The notes beneath the pieces are model-generated. The model did no database searches and was not told where the DNA came from. It saw only the letters and a list, made by a program, of their open reading frames with translations. The position numbers were made by a program, and so were the translations under genes. Below, one piece after another: positions 30,259 to 38,810 of a DNA stretch of 64,000 bases (position 1 is the first letter of the stretch; each line of letters begins with the position of its first letter). Location: assembly GCA_041671525.1 (NCBI GenBank), contig JBAZBJ010000007.1, positions 1-64,000 on the forward strand. The letters are read 5' to 3'. Source of the stretch: UBA11098 sp041671525. Its GTDB lineage: Bacteria; Patescibacteriota; Minisyncoccia; Moranbacterales; UBA2206.

Positions 30259-30963
30259 ATGAACAAGAAGAAGGTAAAGGTAGATGAGGAAAAAAGAAGT
30301 CAGAAGATTGTGTTGCATGAAGGTATGCGACACAAGGTCGAAGCCTGGAATATTGAAAGTGGGATAGTGATTTTGTCCGGAGAAATAACTCATACCACCG
30401 AACGAGGTTGGCGTTATTTCGGTAATGTCCCGCTCATCCAAATCGTGATCGACGCAGCTATGGCGTTGGACGAAAACGACAAGGATATTTTTTTCTATAA
30501 TACCTTTGTGCTCCTGCCGTTGCTCGAGCACATTCCGGATTTTCGCCAGATGCTGCAGAATAAGCTGAGCGCCATCATTGGCGAAATAAACGCGGGGTTG
30601 ACAATGGAGCTGGAAGAACCAGCTACGCGAGCCATCATTATCCGTGGGATTGAAGGTTTTCTCAAGAGGCTGGAAGGGTTTTCCAACGGGTACAGTGTTG
30701 TGGTGCAGGCCAAGGAGGTGATGGCTGGCATTCTCTTAGATGAAGCGAGTGTCGAAAAAGCGCGCATGATTTTGCGCGCCTTCGGTCGACCCGCCAGAGG
30801 CAAGGATCCCGTCCTTCTTCTCGCCAAGGCTTTCCGGGCGGTCACGGATCTCGATCACCAGCAAAAAGGTGATCCAGAAAAGGCGCGGGAGACGTTAAAA
30901 ATCCTGGGGAAAATTCCCCGCGATGAAATGGTTTTTTGGGTAAACATAGAGTACTTGAATTAG
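30259..30963 (+). CDS. Hypothetical protein
   Basis: 234 aa, unknown. The start is fixed by AAGGAGGTC (30247-30255) before the ATG; a start 39 bases upstream is therefore unlikely. The N-terminal part is beta-rich (KIVLHEGMRHKVEAWNIESG, RGWRYFGNVPLIQIVIDAAM), the rest mostly helical (LPLLEHIPDFRQMLQNKLS, KARMILRAFGRPARGKDP, KARETLKILGKIPRDEM). No signal or membrane segment. Single-gene unit with promoter and terminator, just before the alginate-type island. Confidence 0.7.
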   Translation: MNKKKVKVDEEKRSQKIVLHEGMRHKVEAWNIESGIVILSGEITHTTERGWRYFGNVPLIQIVIDAAMALDENDKDIFFYNTFVLLPLLEHIPDFRQMLQNKLSAIIGEINAGLTMELEEPATRAIIIRGIEGFLKRLEGFSNGYSVVVQAKEVMAGILLDEASVEKARMILRAFGRPARGKDPVLLLAKAFRAVTDLDHQQKGDPEKARETLKILGKIPRDEMVFWVNIEYLN

Positions 30964-30980
30964 AATAGTCAAGCCAAGCG

Positions 30981-31014
30981 GGCGGCTGAGTTTTCTCAGC
31001 CGCCACTTTTTTTT
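30981..31014 (+). terminator. Strong intrinsic terminator
   Basis: GGCGGCTGAG-TTTT-CTCAGCCGCC followed by an eight-T run. Confidence 0.9.
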
Positions 31015-31106
31015 ATCAACGTGAAAAAATTGCAGCATTTTGTGTTATGCTATTATTATACAAAAGGTTCGCCCACTAAGAATTCAGCTATTTATAAATT
31101 TTTGGC

Positions 31107-31135
31107 TTGACAGAAAGAAAAAATCAACCTATACT
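31107..31135 (+). promoter_or_regulatory. Promoter of the algD-like operon
   Basis: TTGACA (31107-31112), 17 bp, TATACT (31130-31135). The leader of about 70 bases contains GCACA / TGTGC around AAAAAGGGGGTTT. Confidence 0.75.
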
Positions 31136-31211
31136 GTAATATTCAATATAGCACATAAAAAGGGGGTTTTGTGCCGTTATCCAGACTCTATTAAGCATTA
31201 ATCATACCAAT

Positions 31212-32093
31212 ATGACTCCTAAAAAAATAACCATTATCGGCAGCGGTTTCGTCGGCAAGGCGACCGGCAAAGGCTTTCGCGCGCTGGGTCACGACGTCGT
31301 GTTTGTCGATATCAACACGGTCATCCTGGATGCTCTGACCAAGGAAGGGTTTGACGCCTGCACGATGGATGGCGCCTGCGCCAGCGACCGCGACATCTAC
31401 ATGGTCACGGTCATGACACCGACCATCGATGACCATATGGATTATCGCTTCATCGAATCGGCCATCGCCTCTTTGGGCCGCGTCATCAAAAAATCAACGC
31501 ACCATCCAATCATTATCATCCGCTCCACTGTTCTGCCGGGAAGCACCGAGGAACGTTTCGTGAAAATTCTGGAAGCGGAGTCCGGCAAGAAAGTCGGAAT
31601 CGATTTTGATGTGGCCATGAATCCTGAATTTTTGCGCCAAGTGCACGCGGAAGAAGATTTCATCCATCCTTGGATTGTGGTCCTGGGCACAAGCAACACT
31701 GAGACAGCCATGACATTGGAAGAGCTTTACCAACCACTGGGAGCGCCAATCGTCCATATGACCATCAAGGAAGCCGAGATGATGAAATATGTGCACAATC
31801 TTTTCAACGCGGACAAAATCGCTTTTTTCAACGAGATGCGTGAAGTTGGACAAAAGATCGGCGTGGACACCGACAAGATTTTCCAGACCGTGGTCAAGAG
31901 CGCCGAAGGATCTTGGAACCATGAATACGGCGTCAAAAATTTCGGTCCGTTCGGCGGCACTTGCTTGCCCAAAGACACGCGCGCTTTCCTGACTTGGACG
32001 CAAGAGAATCTCCACAAAAAACTGCCGCTGCTCCATGGAGTCATTCGCACCAACCAATATCTTAAGGATAAAATTTATTTCGAAGAATCTTAA
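31212..32093 (+). CDS. GDP-mannose/UDP-glucose 6-dehydrogenase family, AlgD-like, short form
   Basis: 293 aa. NAD-binding start KITIIGSGFVGKATGKGF, then IIRSTVLPGS, GIDFDVAMNPEFLR and the catalytic cysteine in FGPFGGTCLPKDTRAF. The stretch from SGKKVGIDFDV to KIGVDTDKIF follows AlgD of Pseudomonas closely, supporting GDP-mannose as substrate (four-electron oxidation to GDP-mannuronate). The third, C-terminal nucleotide-binding domain of these enzymes (about 140 residues) is missing and not found in another frame. First gene before the synthase-epimerase, which supports the alginate reading. Confidence 0.82.
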   Translation: MTPKKITIIGSGFVGKATGKGFRALGHDVVFVDINTVILDALTKEGFDACTMDGACASDRDIYMVTVMTPTIDDHMDYRFIESAIASLGRVIKKSTHHPIIIIRSTVLPGSTEERFVKILEAESGKKVGIDFDVAMNPEFLRQVHAEEDFIHPWIVVLGTSNTETAMTLEELYQPLGAPIVHMTIKEAEMMKYVHNLFNADKIAFFNEMREVGQKIGVDTDKIFQTVVKSAEGSWNHEYGVKNFGPFGGTCLPKDTRAFLTWTQENLHKKLPLLHGVIRTNQYLKDKIYFEES

Positions 32094-32158
32094 TTAGAAT
32101 TTAATTGCTTCATCCGTGATCGTCGCAATGTTGCGAACATCTCGGATCGCGCTTGAGT

Positions 32159-34960
32159 ATGTTTAGAATCCTATCTCAATACGTAAGTCTTATTCCTTTT
32201 TTGATTCCGATCGGAGTCATCGGCCTCTGGCGTTGGAGTGTTTGGCTGATCCGCAAGATCGGCGGGCTGTTCTATCGGATGCCGGGCGGGTCGTATTCCG
32301 CCTCACTGGCCATCATCACGCCGGTCTATAATGAAGATCCGGCGGTTTTTCGCCAAGCGCTTCTTTCTTGGGCGAAAAACGAGCCGGATGAAATCATCGC
32401 TGTCATCGACTATTCCGACAAATCCAGCATTGCTATTTTTGAGGAATTTCAGGCAGCTTTTTCGTCGGCCAAAATGATTGTCACGCCCAAACCCGGGAAG
32501 CGTCCAGCCTTGGCGGATGGCATCCGGGCCGCCAAGAGCGAAATTGTGGCCTTGGTCGATTCGGACACCATTTGGAGTCCGAACATCCGACACTCACTCC
32601 TGGGGCCGTTTTCCAATCCGAAAGTTGGCGGATTGGTCGCACGTCAAGACGTTCTCAAAACGGACACACTGGCGCGCCGGCTCTTCAAGATCCACTTGGA
32701 CATCCGCTATCTCTTTGAATTTCCTTTTTTGGGGGCTGTCGAAAGCGCTCTGCTTTGCCTGTCTGGCCGGACGGCCGTCTATCGGAGGAAAGCGGTCATC
32801 GATAAGCTTGACCGGTTGGTCAATGAAAAATTTTTGGGCAAAAAGATGATCAGCGGCGACGACAAAACATTGACGCATCTGGTTCAGGCCGCCGGCTGGG
32901 AAACCCGATTTTTGCGGGATGTTCGTGTCTATACGCCCGGCACTCGCAACTTTTCCGACTATTTGAAGCAGCAGCTGCGTTGGACGAGGAACGGGCTGCG
33001 TTCCGACTTCCGGGCGCTGACCAGCCGCTGGATCTGGCGCGACCACAAGATCCTGGCACTCCATATGTTAGACAAATTCGTTCAGCCGATCACCCTTATC
33101 CTGTCACCGATATATTTTGCCGCCGCGCTCTATTTCGGTTTTCCGGAAGTGGCGGCCGTCATTGCGGTCTGGTGGATTTTCAGCCGAGCCATCAAACTTT
33201 ATCCGCATCTCAAAGAGAAGCCGCTGGACATTTTTATGCTGCCGATCTATATCCCCTTTTCTTTCATTTTGGCCTTCGTGAAAATTTACGCCCTGATGAC
33301 AATCGATGAACAAGGTTGGATCACCCGCTGGGATCGGCGCCGGCTGGTCGGTCATTATTTTCACAATCTGGTTTCCTTGTTGGCAGTTGTCTGCATAATT
33401 GGCGGATTGACTTTTACGGTTTTTCACTTCAAATCCGAGTCGATCCTGCAAGCGCAGGTGGCCAAAGAGCAGGCCCGCGAAAATCGGGCGGCATTTTTGA
33501 AAAATGCGTCTTCAATTTTGACTCCGGACTTGGCGCGTCCGAGCGAGGCTGCTCTGGCTAAGACTCAGGCGGATCTGGCCAGCGCCCAGACGGGCGATGC
33601 CTATGGCTATTATACCGTGCGGTTGGGCGACACGCTTTCAATCCTCAGGAAAAGATATAACATTCCGGCGACCGGAAAAATTTTGGATGGTAAGACGAAA
33701 TTACCCATCAATAACTTCGCGCCTTTGGCGGTCGGACGCCAGCTGGCCATCAGTGTCGAAGACCTCCGCCATCCGAACACGACCGCGCTCCTGGCGTTCA
33801 ATCCCCTGATCAAAGCGCCGCGCGTGACTTTTGACGCGCCGACCAACACAATTTTCGTGGCTCAGGGAGGCAGTGTCGCCACTTTGCCTAAAATCAGCCG
33901 CGCGCTCGGTTTTGCCAATCGCCGTTTGCTGGAGCAGATTGCGCCGGGAGAATGGATGCTGCGCGCCAATCTCTACATCGGCAAGAATGTGACACTGGTG
34001 GTGAGCGATCGGGACACCAACTATCTGAAATTGAAAAGCGATGACAGCGGATTTGTCTGGTTGCGATCGGAAACGGGAAACGTCCTTTTTTCCAACACGA
34101 AAGTGACTTCGTGGGATGAGTCCAAAAATGCTCCCGATTTTGTGTATGCTGACGGCCGAGCCTATGTCACGGCCAGGAATAGCGGGCGCATGGACATCGC
34201 CAGCTCGGAAATGGGCTATTTGGGTTTCGTGGGCGCCCCTGAACGCGGCGGTCCGTTCGGCGGATCCTATGGGGTTTCTTGGAAAATAAACAACGACGGA
34301 TTCCGCAGCCGGCTGTTGACCGGAGTGGTGACAGACAGCAAATTCCATGACAATTATTTCGGCGTCTATACGTTCGGGGCGACCGGCCTGATATTCAAAA
34401 ATAATGAAGCCTATGACAACATCGAGTATGGATTCGATCCGCACGACGATTCGAACAATTTTTTGATCGAGGGCAACAAGGCCTATCACAACGGGAATCA
34501 CGGCATTATCATTTCCCGCCGTTGTTTCAACAACACGATCAGCAACAATCAGTCGTTCGACAATCGCCTGCACGGGATTATGCTTGATCGGGAATCGAAC
34601 AATAATCTGGTGCAGGGTAACACGATTTATGGAAATGTGGATGGCATCGCAATCTATGGTTCGAACAATAACCTTGTTTTGGAAAACAACATCCATGACA
34701 ACATGCGGGGCATCCGGCTGAACGCCGGTTCCGCCGGAAATTATTTCACCAAAAACTCATTGGTCGCCAACAGCCGCGGCATCTATATCTATGACCAGGC
34801 GCAAGGCAATATCTTGGTCGAAAACCAGGTGACTGGCAGCGATGTGGGCATCACGATCAAAGCTGCTTCTAACAACACCCTGCTCTCCAATTTCCAGCCG
34901 TCTGAAAACAAAAAAGATGGAAATATAACTTCTGACGCCAATGGCAACAACATCCAATAA
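32159..34960 (+). CDS. Fused alginate-type synthase (Alg8-like GT2) and mannuronan C5-epimerase (AlgG-like)
   Basis: 933 aa. Helix at 8-30, then a processive GT2 domain: TPVYNEDP, DSD 134-136, GDD 233-235 and QQLRW 271-275. Several membrane helices follow (about 300-430), a helical linker, a LysM-like segment (YYTVRLGDTLSILRKRYNIP, about 478-520) and a right-handed beta-helix (about 650-915) with many N-rich coils. The epimerase motif DPHD is at 760-763, and Arg788 lies 26 residues after His762, matching the His319/Arg345 pair I recall for AlgG. So polymerisation inside and epimerisation outside are in one chain. ATG 32159 chosen; TTG at 32153 possible. Confidence 0.85.
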   Translation: MFRILSQYVSLIPFLIPIGVIGLWRWSVWLIRKIGGLFYRMPGGSYSASLAIITPVYNEDPAVFRQALLSWAKNEPDEIIAVIDYSDKSSIAIFEEFQAAFSSAKMIVTPKPGKRPALADGIRAAKSEIVALVDSDTIWSPNIRHSLLGPFSNPKVGGLVARQDVLKTDTLARRLFKIHLDIRYLFEFPFLGAVESALLCLSGRTAVYRRKAVIDKLDRLVNEKFLGKKMISGDDKTLTHLVQAAGWETRFLRDVRVYTPGTRNFSDYLKQQLRWTRNGLRSDFRALTSRWIWRDHKILALHMLDKFVQPITLILSPIYFAAALYFGFPEVAAVIAVWWIFSRAIKLYPHLKEKPLDIFMLPIYIPFSFILAFVKIYALMTIDEQGWITRWDRRRLVGHYFHNLVSLLAVVCIIGGLTFTVFHFKSESILQAQVAKEQARENRAAFLKNASSILTPDLARPSEAALAKTQADLASAQTGDAYGYYTVRLGDTLSILRKRYNIPATGKILDGKTKLPINNFAPLAVGRQLAISVEDLRHPNTTALLAFNPLIKAPRVTFDAPTNTIFVAQGGSVATLPKISRALGFANRRLLEQIAPGEWMLRANLYIGKNVTLVVSDRDTNYLKLKSDDSGFVWLRSETGNVLFSNTKVTSWDESKNAPDFVYADGRAYVTARNSGRMDIASSEMGYLGFVGAPERGGPFGGSYGVSWKINNDGFRSRLLTGVVTDSKFHDNYFGVYTFGATGLIFKNNEAYDNIEYGFDPHDDSNNFLIEGNKAYHNGNHGIIISRRCFNNTISNNQSFDNRLHGIMLDRESNNNLVQGNTIYGNVDGIAIYGSNNNLVLENNIHDNMRGIRLNAGSAGNYFTKNSLVANSRGIYIYDQAQGNILVENQVTGSDVGITIKAASNNTLLSNFQPSENKKDGNITSDANGNNIQ

Positions 34961-36269
34961 TCATCCTTTCGGCGCGTTGGTCGCGATTGTGCTGACAGTC
35001 GCTGTTTTGGCCGGTGCCATTTATGCCATCAAAAGAATCTTGCAGTCACAAATCGCCGCGCCCGAAGCCGAGAGTCTGACGGATATCGATACGATTCAGG
35101 ACAGCCGCGCCTTGGGCTACTCCGGCCAGCGCAAGATTGCGACAGGTCCGGACGGCAGTGTCTATGTGGCCTATCGGAAAAATTTCCAGAACAACTCGGA
35201 AATTTTTGTCGCGCGGGTTTTCGCGCAAAACGGGCAGACGGTCGTTACAGGGACGGCCAAGCCAATCGCGGTGGTCGCGCAGCAAGATGATCAGCGCGTT
35301 CCGTCCATCGCAGTTGATTCAAAAGGAGTGATCCACGTCCTGTGGTATGGCGCGGATGAAGCGGGAGTGAAAAACAACCGGCAGATCAAATATGCCCGCT
35401 CCTCTGATCTGGGCCAGAGTTGGTCCGGCTGGCGCAACATCACGTTTGTCCCCGGTTTCACGTCGGCAATGGAGCAGTGGCAAGAACACCCATCATTGCT
35501 GATCGGCCGCGATGATACGTTCTATGCGGTTTGGGAAGGCAAAGACGTTAGCAATAAGATTCAGCAGATTAAATTCAGTTCTTCAACCAACGGCGGTGAC
35601 AGCTGGTCAGCCTGGAAAAATATCAGTCCCCAAGACGGCGTCGCTCAATCCCGCCCAAGCCTGGTGGAAGATCCGCAGGGCAGGCTCTATCTCTTCATGT
35701 ATTCCACCGGCGGAAATGTTGGTGATATCCAAAATATTTACTACGCCACCTCCAGCAACAAAGGCGCCACGTGGAGCACTTGGCAAACATTATCTGATGG
35801 TAAATTCGACGCGCGCCATGTGAGCGTGTCAGCGGATGACTCGGGCAATGTTCATGCTGCTTGGCGCCAACCAATCATCGCCGATGGACCCTCTCGGATT
35901 GTTCTGCGAACTTTCAGCGATGGTCAATGGTCGCGGACAACCACCGTCTCGCCGTCCGTCCGCTTCCAATTTTTTCCGAGCCTCGGCGTCGACGCTTCCG
36001 GGAACGCCTATGTCGCCTGGTTGGAAACGGATGACGCTTCCGGTTTTCCGCGCGAGGATCCGACAACAGGCGCAAGCCGTATTTCTTTCATGAAAAACGG
36101 AGTCTTTCAAACTCCTCTTTCCCTTGGCCAATCCGCGACCGATCTCTATCCGAACGTTCCGGCCCGGCTTCCCGCGTGGAGCAAATTGCCGGTGGTCTTC
36201 GAAGAAAAGTCGAGTGAAAACCCGGACACCTTTACGGTCAAATTAAGATCTATCTCACCGACACAATAA
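34941..36269 (+). CDS. Membrane-anchored sialidase-fold (BNR/Asp-box) protein
   Basis: 442 aa. The start overlaps the end of the synthase-epimerase gene by 20 bases, so translation is probably coupled. One N-terminal membrane helix (ALVAIVLTVAVLAGAIYAI), then a six-bladed beta-propeller with Asp-box repeats RSSDLGQSWSGWRNIT, SSTNGGDSWSAWKNIS and ATSSNKGATWSTWQTLS. The active-site Arg triad and Tyr/Glu of true sialidases are not evident, so a glycan-binding or assembly role beside the synthase is likely. A terminator follows. Confidence 0.8.
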   Translation: MATTSNNHPFGALVAIVLTVAVLAGAIYAIKRILQSQIAAPEAESLTDIDTIQDSRALGYSGQRKIATGPDGSVYVAYRKNFQNNSEIFVARVFAQNGQTVVTGTAKPIAVVAQQDDQRVPSIAVDSKGVIHVLWYGADEAGVKNNRQIKYARSSDLGQSWSGWRNITFVPGFTSAMEQWQEHPSLLIGRDDTFYAVWEGKDVSNKIQQIKFSSSTNGGDSWSAWKNISPQDGVAQSRPSLVEDPQGRLYLFMYSTGGNVGDIQNIYYATSSNKGATWSTWQTLSDGKFDARHVSVSADDSGNVHAAWRQPIIADGPSRIVLRTFSDGQWSRTTTVSPSVRFQFFPSLGVDASGNAYVAWLETDDASGFPREDPTTGASRISFMKNGVFQTPLSLGQSATDLYPNVPARLPAWSKLPVVFEEKSSENPDTFTVKLRSISPTQ

Positions 36270-36282
36270 AAATTCTACTAGC

Positions 36283-36314
36283 AAAAAACCATCCGAGTGT
36301 TTAGGATGATTTTT
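36283..36314. terminator. Terminator between convergent genes
   Basis: AAAAAACCATCC / GGATGATTTTT stem with a 9-base loop. Confidence 0.7.
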
Positions 36315-36324
36315 AATTCCAAAA

Positions 36325-36819
36325 TTAGGGTTTATATAGCAATGGTTTGCGAAGGATCTTTCGTAAGATATCAGAACTGGAATTGAGTTTTTTTGAATGA
36401 ATTATGACAATCTTGTTTGAATGGCGGAGGCCTTTGGCAAAATGCTCTTTGGCCGTTTTATCATATGATTCATCATGGGAAAAAATGATTGCCGGCCGGA
36501 TGATATCTAAAATTTTTTGGTCGTAATGGCGCCCGTCATAAATAAAAACATAATCTACCCCTTTAATTGAGGCTATAGTGTTGGCCCTTTCCTTGGCGGA
36601 AAAAACTGGCCGACGTTTTTTCTTTTCCGCGAATCTTTTGTCGCCGGTGATATGAACGACCAGAATATCGCCCAATTTTTTGGCCTGATTGATCTGGTCG
36701 ATATGTCCGGCGTGGATTATGTCGAAGGCTCCTCCCATCAAGACAACCTTCTTGCCCTTGAAGGACATATCCAGAAATTTTTTTAAGCTGATCACTGGTG
36801 CGATTTTTTCTGTACGCAT
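36325..36819 (-). CDS. Cytidylyltransferase-like nucleotidyltransferase (RfaE/TagD type)
   Basis: 164 aa. VVLMGGAFDIIHAGHIDQIN carries the HxGH motif, and NSSSDILRKILR sits where the family has its ISSSxIxxxI signature. Members activate sugar or polyol phosphates (glycerol-3-phosphate, heptose-1-phosphate) with CTP or ATP. No N-terminal sugar kinase is fused. Single gene with its own promoter at 36866-36894, inside the polysaccharide island, so a sugar precursor role is plausible. Confidence 0.85.
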   Translation of the reverse strand: MRTEKIAPVISLKKFLDMSFKGKKVVLMGGAFDIIHAGHIDQINQAKKLGDILVVHITGDKRFAEKKKRRPVFSAKERANTIASIKGVDYVFIYDGRHYDQKILDIIRPAIIFSHDESYDKTAKEHFAKGLRHSNKIVIIHSKKLNSSSDILRKILRKPLLYKP

Positions 36820-36865
36820 AAAAAGATTATTTGTTAATTTAAAACTGATTTAATCGGACAGTGTA

Positions 36866-36894
36866 AGTATAGTGCTCGATTTAATTCGGGTCAA
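36866..36894 (-). promoter_or_regulatory. Promoter of the cytidylyltransferase gene
   Basis: TTGACC (36894-36889), 17 bp, TATACT (36871-36866) on the minus strand; leader about 40 bases. Confidence 0.7.
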
Positions 36895-36915
36895 CCTTCT
36901 TGATTTTACAGCAAA

Positions 36916-36947
36916 AATAAAAAGAGGATGCCGGTTGACATCCTCTT
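36916..36947 (-). terminator. Terminator after the Nudix gene
   Basis: AAGAGGATG / CATCCTCTT stem followed by a T-rich run on the minus strand. A second hairpin, CCACCGG / CCGGTGG, lies between it and the stop codon (36985-37001). Confidence 0.75.
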
Positions 36948-37007
36948 CGTTTTCGCCAGCCTCACTAACGCAAGGGCTGACATTTTCCACCGGTTCCGGT
37001 GGATTGG

Positions 37008-37652
37008 TTACTTATACCCGTAATTGCCGGCGTGCATTCTGTAATCCTCCAGCGTTTCATCGCTGATCATGGGTATAAATCTCATTGCAGTAGCGCGAGC
37101 GGCCACCATCTCCGAAAACCCCGAGACGATCTCTTCGCTGGAAAAAACTTTGTGCCAGAACTCGATTATATCGATTTCATAGACCTCGAGGATTTCTCCG
37201 GGTTCTGGCTTGGGCTCGCCCATAGCGCAATTGGTCGCTACGAACAGTTCCTCGTAGGTATCGAACTTGCGCGGCGCCACGCAGGTGCGGCCCAGAGATA
37301 TCATGGTTCCCGCAATCAGGCCTGATTCTTCCGAAAGTTCCGCTTGGGCCTGATCGGTGGCTGTGGCATTTTTCGGCTTGCGGCCGGCCGGGAATTCCCA
37401 AACGATCGCGTTGATGCCCTGTTTGAATGTCCGGGTAATGACCAGGTTGCCGTTGGCCAGCACCGGCATCACCGTGACGCCCGGGGTCTTGCGACAAAAA
37501 GCGTATTCTTCCGCCGCATTATTCGCCGGGTTTGTAAATCCCTGCAAGATCAGGTTCAGTCCGAACTTTTTGGCCAGACTCGTCTCTTCTCCCTCTTTCG
37601 CCCACACTGTAAGATCTGGTGTGGGCGAGTTGCTGAATAACAACCTCTTCAT
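37008..37652 (-). CDS. Nudix hydrolase
   Basis: 214 aa. The start at 37652 is fixed by AAGGAGG six bases upstream. A Nudix fold is indicated by VWEFPAGRKPKNATAT and AQAELSEESGLIAG, the end of the Nudix box; the usual RELxEE reads AELSEE and the early acidic residue is missing, so the box is degenerate. It resembles ADP-ribose-type hydrolases (EFPAG). It may clean up nucleotide sugars. It lies 82 bases after the hypothetical gene on the same strand, probably one transcript. Confidence 0.75.
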   Translation of the reverse strand: MKRLLFSNSPTPDLTVWAKEGEETSLAKKFGLNLILQGFTNPANNAAEEYAFCRKTPGVTVMPVLANGNLVITRTFKQGINAIVWEFPAGRKPKNATATDQAQAELSEESGLIAGTMISLGRTCVAPRKFDTYEELFVATNCAMGEPKPEPGEILEVYEIDIIEFWHKVFSSEEIVSGFSEMVAARATAMRFIPMISDETLEDYRMHAGNYGYK

Positions 37653-37734
37653 TTTGTTCCTCCTTCTCCTTTTCGGGAATATAGGGTTTTTAATTGCTCC
37701 GCGCCTCAAGCGCGAAACGCCTTTTGAAGTCCGT

Positions 37735-38580
37735 TTACTCCGACCTCGGCTCCAAAGTTTCTATACAATTGCCTTCATCATCGTAGATGAGTCTCAGGCG
37801 AGTATAAAAGGCTTCCTGATCTGATCGTGGTTGCACAGCGTTCTTTCTGGCGTCTTCCAGCGAAGTGAAATTTCCCCGGATAATTTCGTCGTCATCCAAA
37901 AGAATGCCGATGACCCGATACTCGCCCGGGCGAGCGGCGTTGTAAGTGGCTTTTTCATAAGTGTCTTTACACGCCTTGAGAAACATTACCACCTTCTCCC
38001 GCTTGCTGATATCCAGAGTCAATGCTTTGTTGGCAACTCGGAGCAAAAAGATAGTCTCAGGCAGAAGTTTGTCGCCGGAAGCCTCAAGGCCAAAAAAATT
38101 GGCAATTGCCTGTTGTGCTTTAAGCAAGGAGGTCCACGAATTTGGGAATCGTGTTGCCGCGTTTTCGGCTTCGACCCACTCTCGTGCGCACATAATCGCC
38201 GCACCGAATGCTTCTACATATTCATCCGACTCTGAGTTCGTTTCCGTTGCATAGTCAAAAAGATATTCCGCCCCGCCCTTGTAAGGGCTTTTTTCTTCCG
38301 GCATTAATTCTGCGCCTCTTGGAACAAGACGGCGCTGTATCGAGCGGAACATTTCAATACCTGAAGAGAAGATATGATCTGCGGCTGCATCACGATCTTT
38401 GTCAGATGCGCTCTTTTGCTGCCCTTCTTTTTTTAGCGTTTCTTCTAACACTCTCATTAAACGCGGCGAATCCAATCCCTCTCCCTGCGTGCGTAAAATG
38501 CGCGATATTTTGAGCAAGCACGTTTCCGACATCCTTTGCCACGACTCCTGAAGCTGATGAGACACATCATTTTTTTGCAT
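37735..38580 (-). CDS. Hypothetical protein
   Basis: 281 aa, soluble, mainly helical, unknown family. N-terminal region MQKNDVSHQLQESWQRMSET, middle with EYLFDYATETNSESDEYVEAF and KREKVVMFLKACKDTYEKA, and a C-terminal beta-rich tail (YRVIGILLDDDEIIRGNF, FYTRLRLIYDDEGN). AAGGAGG before ATG is strong. It has its own promoter (38702-38730) and a leader of about 115 bases with the inverted repeat ATACCTTGA / TCAAGGTAT (38649-38657, 38694-38702). Confidence 0.65.
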   Translation of the reverse strand: MQKNDVSHQLQESWQRMSETCLLKISRILRTQGEGLDSPRLMRVLEETLKKEGQQKSASDKDRDAAADHIFSSGIEMFRSIQRRLVPRGAELMPEEKSPYKGGAEYLFDYATETNSESDEYVEAFGAAIMCAREWVEAENAATRFPNSWTSLLKAQQAIANFFGLEASGDKLLPETIFLLRVANKALTLDISKREKVVMFLKACKDTYEKATYNAARPGEYRVIGILLDDDEIIRGNFTSLEDARKNAVQPRSDQEAFYTRLRLIYDDEGNCIETLEPRSE

Positions 38581-38701
38581 GTTATCCTCCTTGTCTCCTG
38601 TTTTTACAGGTCTTATGGGTTAATAGATAGCCGACGATCAAAGCAAAATACCTTGACGATGGCCAAAATTGTCAAAAAACATCAAAAATAGGTATCAAGG
38701 T

Positions 38702-38730
38702 ATATTAATACAGACTATGCTCTGTGTCAA
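38702..38730 (-). promoter_or_regulatory. Promoter of the hypothetical-Nudix unit
   Basis: TTGACA (38730-38725), 17 bp, TAATAT (38707-38702) on the minus strand. The leader also has a CCTG-TTTTTA-CAGG hairpin near 38597. Confidence 0.65.
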
Positions 38731-38762
38731 GCGTAATTTCTTAGGAATTAAATAAATATGCC

Positions 38763-38792
38763 AAAAAAATCGCTCTTTGAGAACGATTTTTT
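38763..38792 (-). terminator. Terminator after the first PL7 lyase gene
   Basis: AAAAAATCG / CGATTTTTT stem with TTCTC/GAG extension, 19 bases after the stop codon. Confidence 0.8.
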
Positions 38793-38810
38793 AAGGTCTT
38801 AGCGTGCAGC

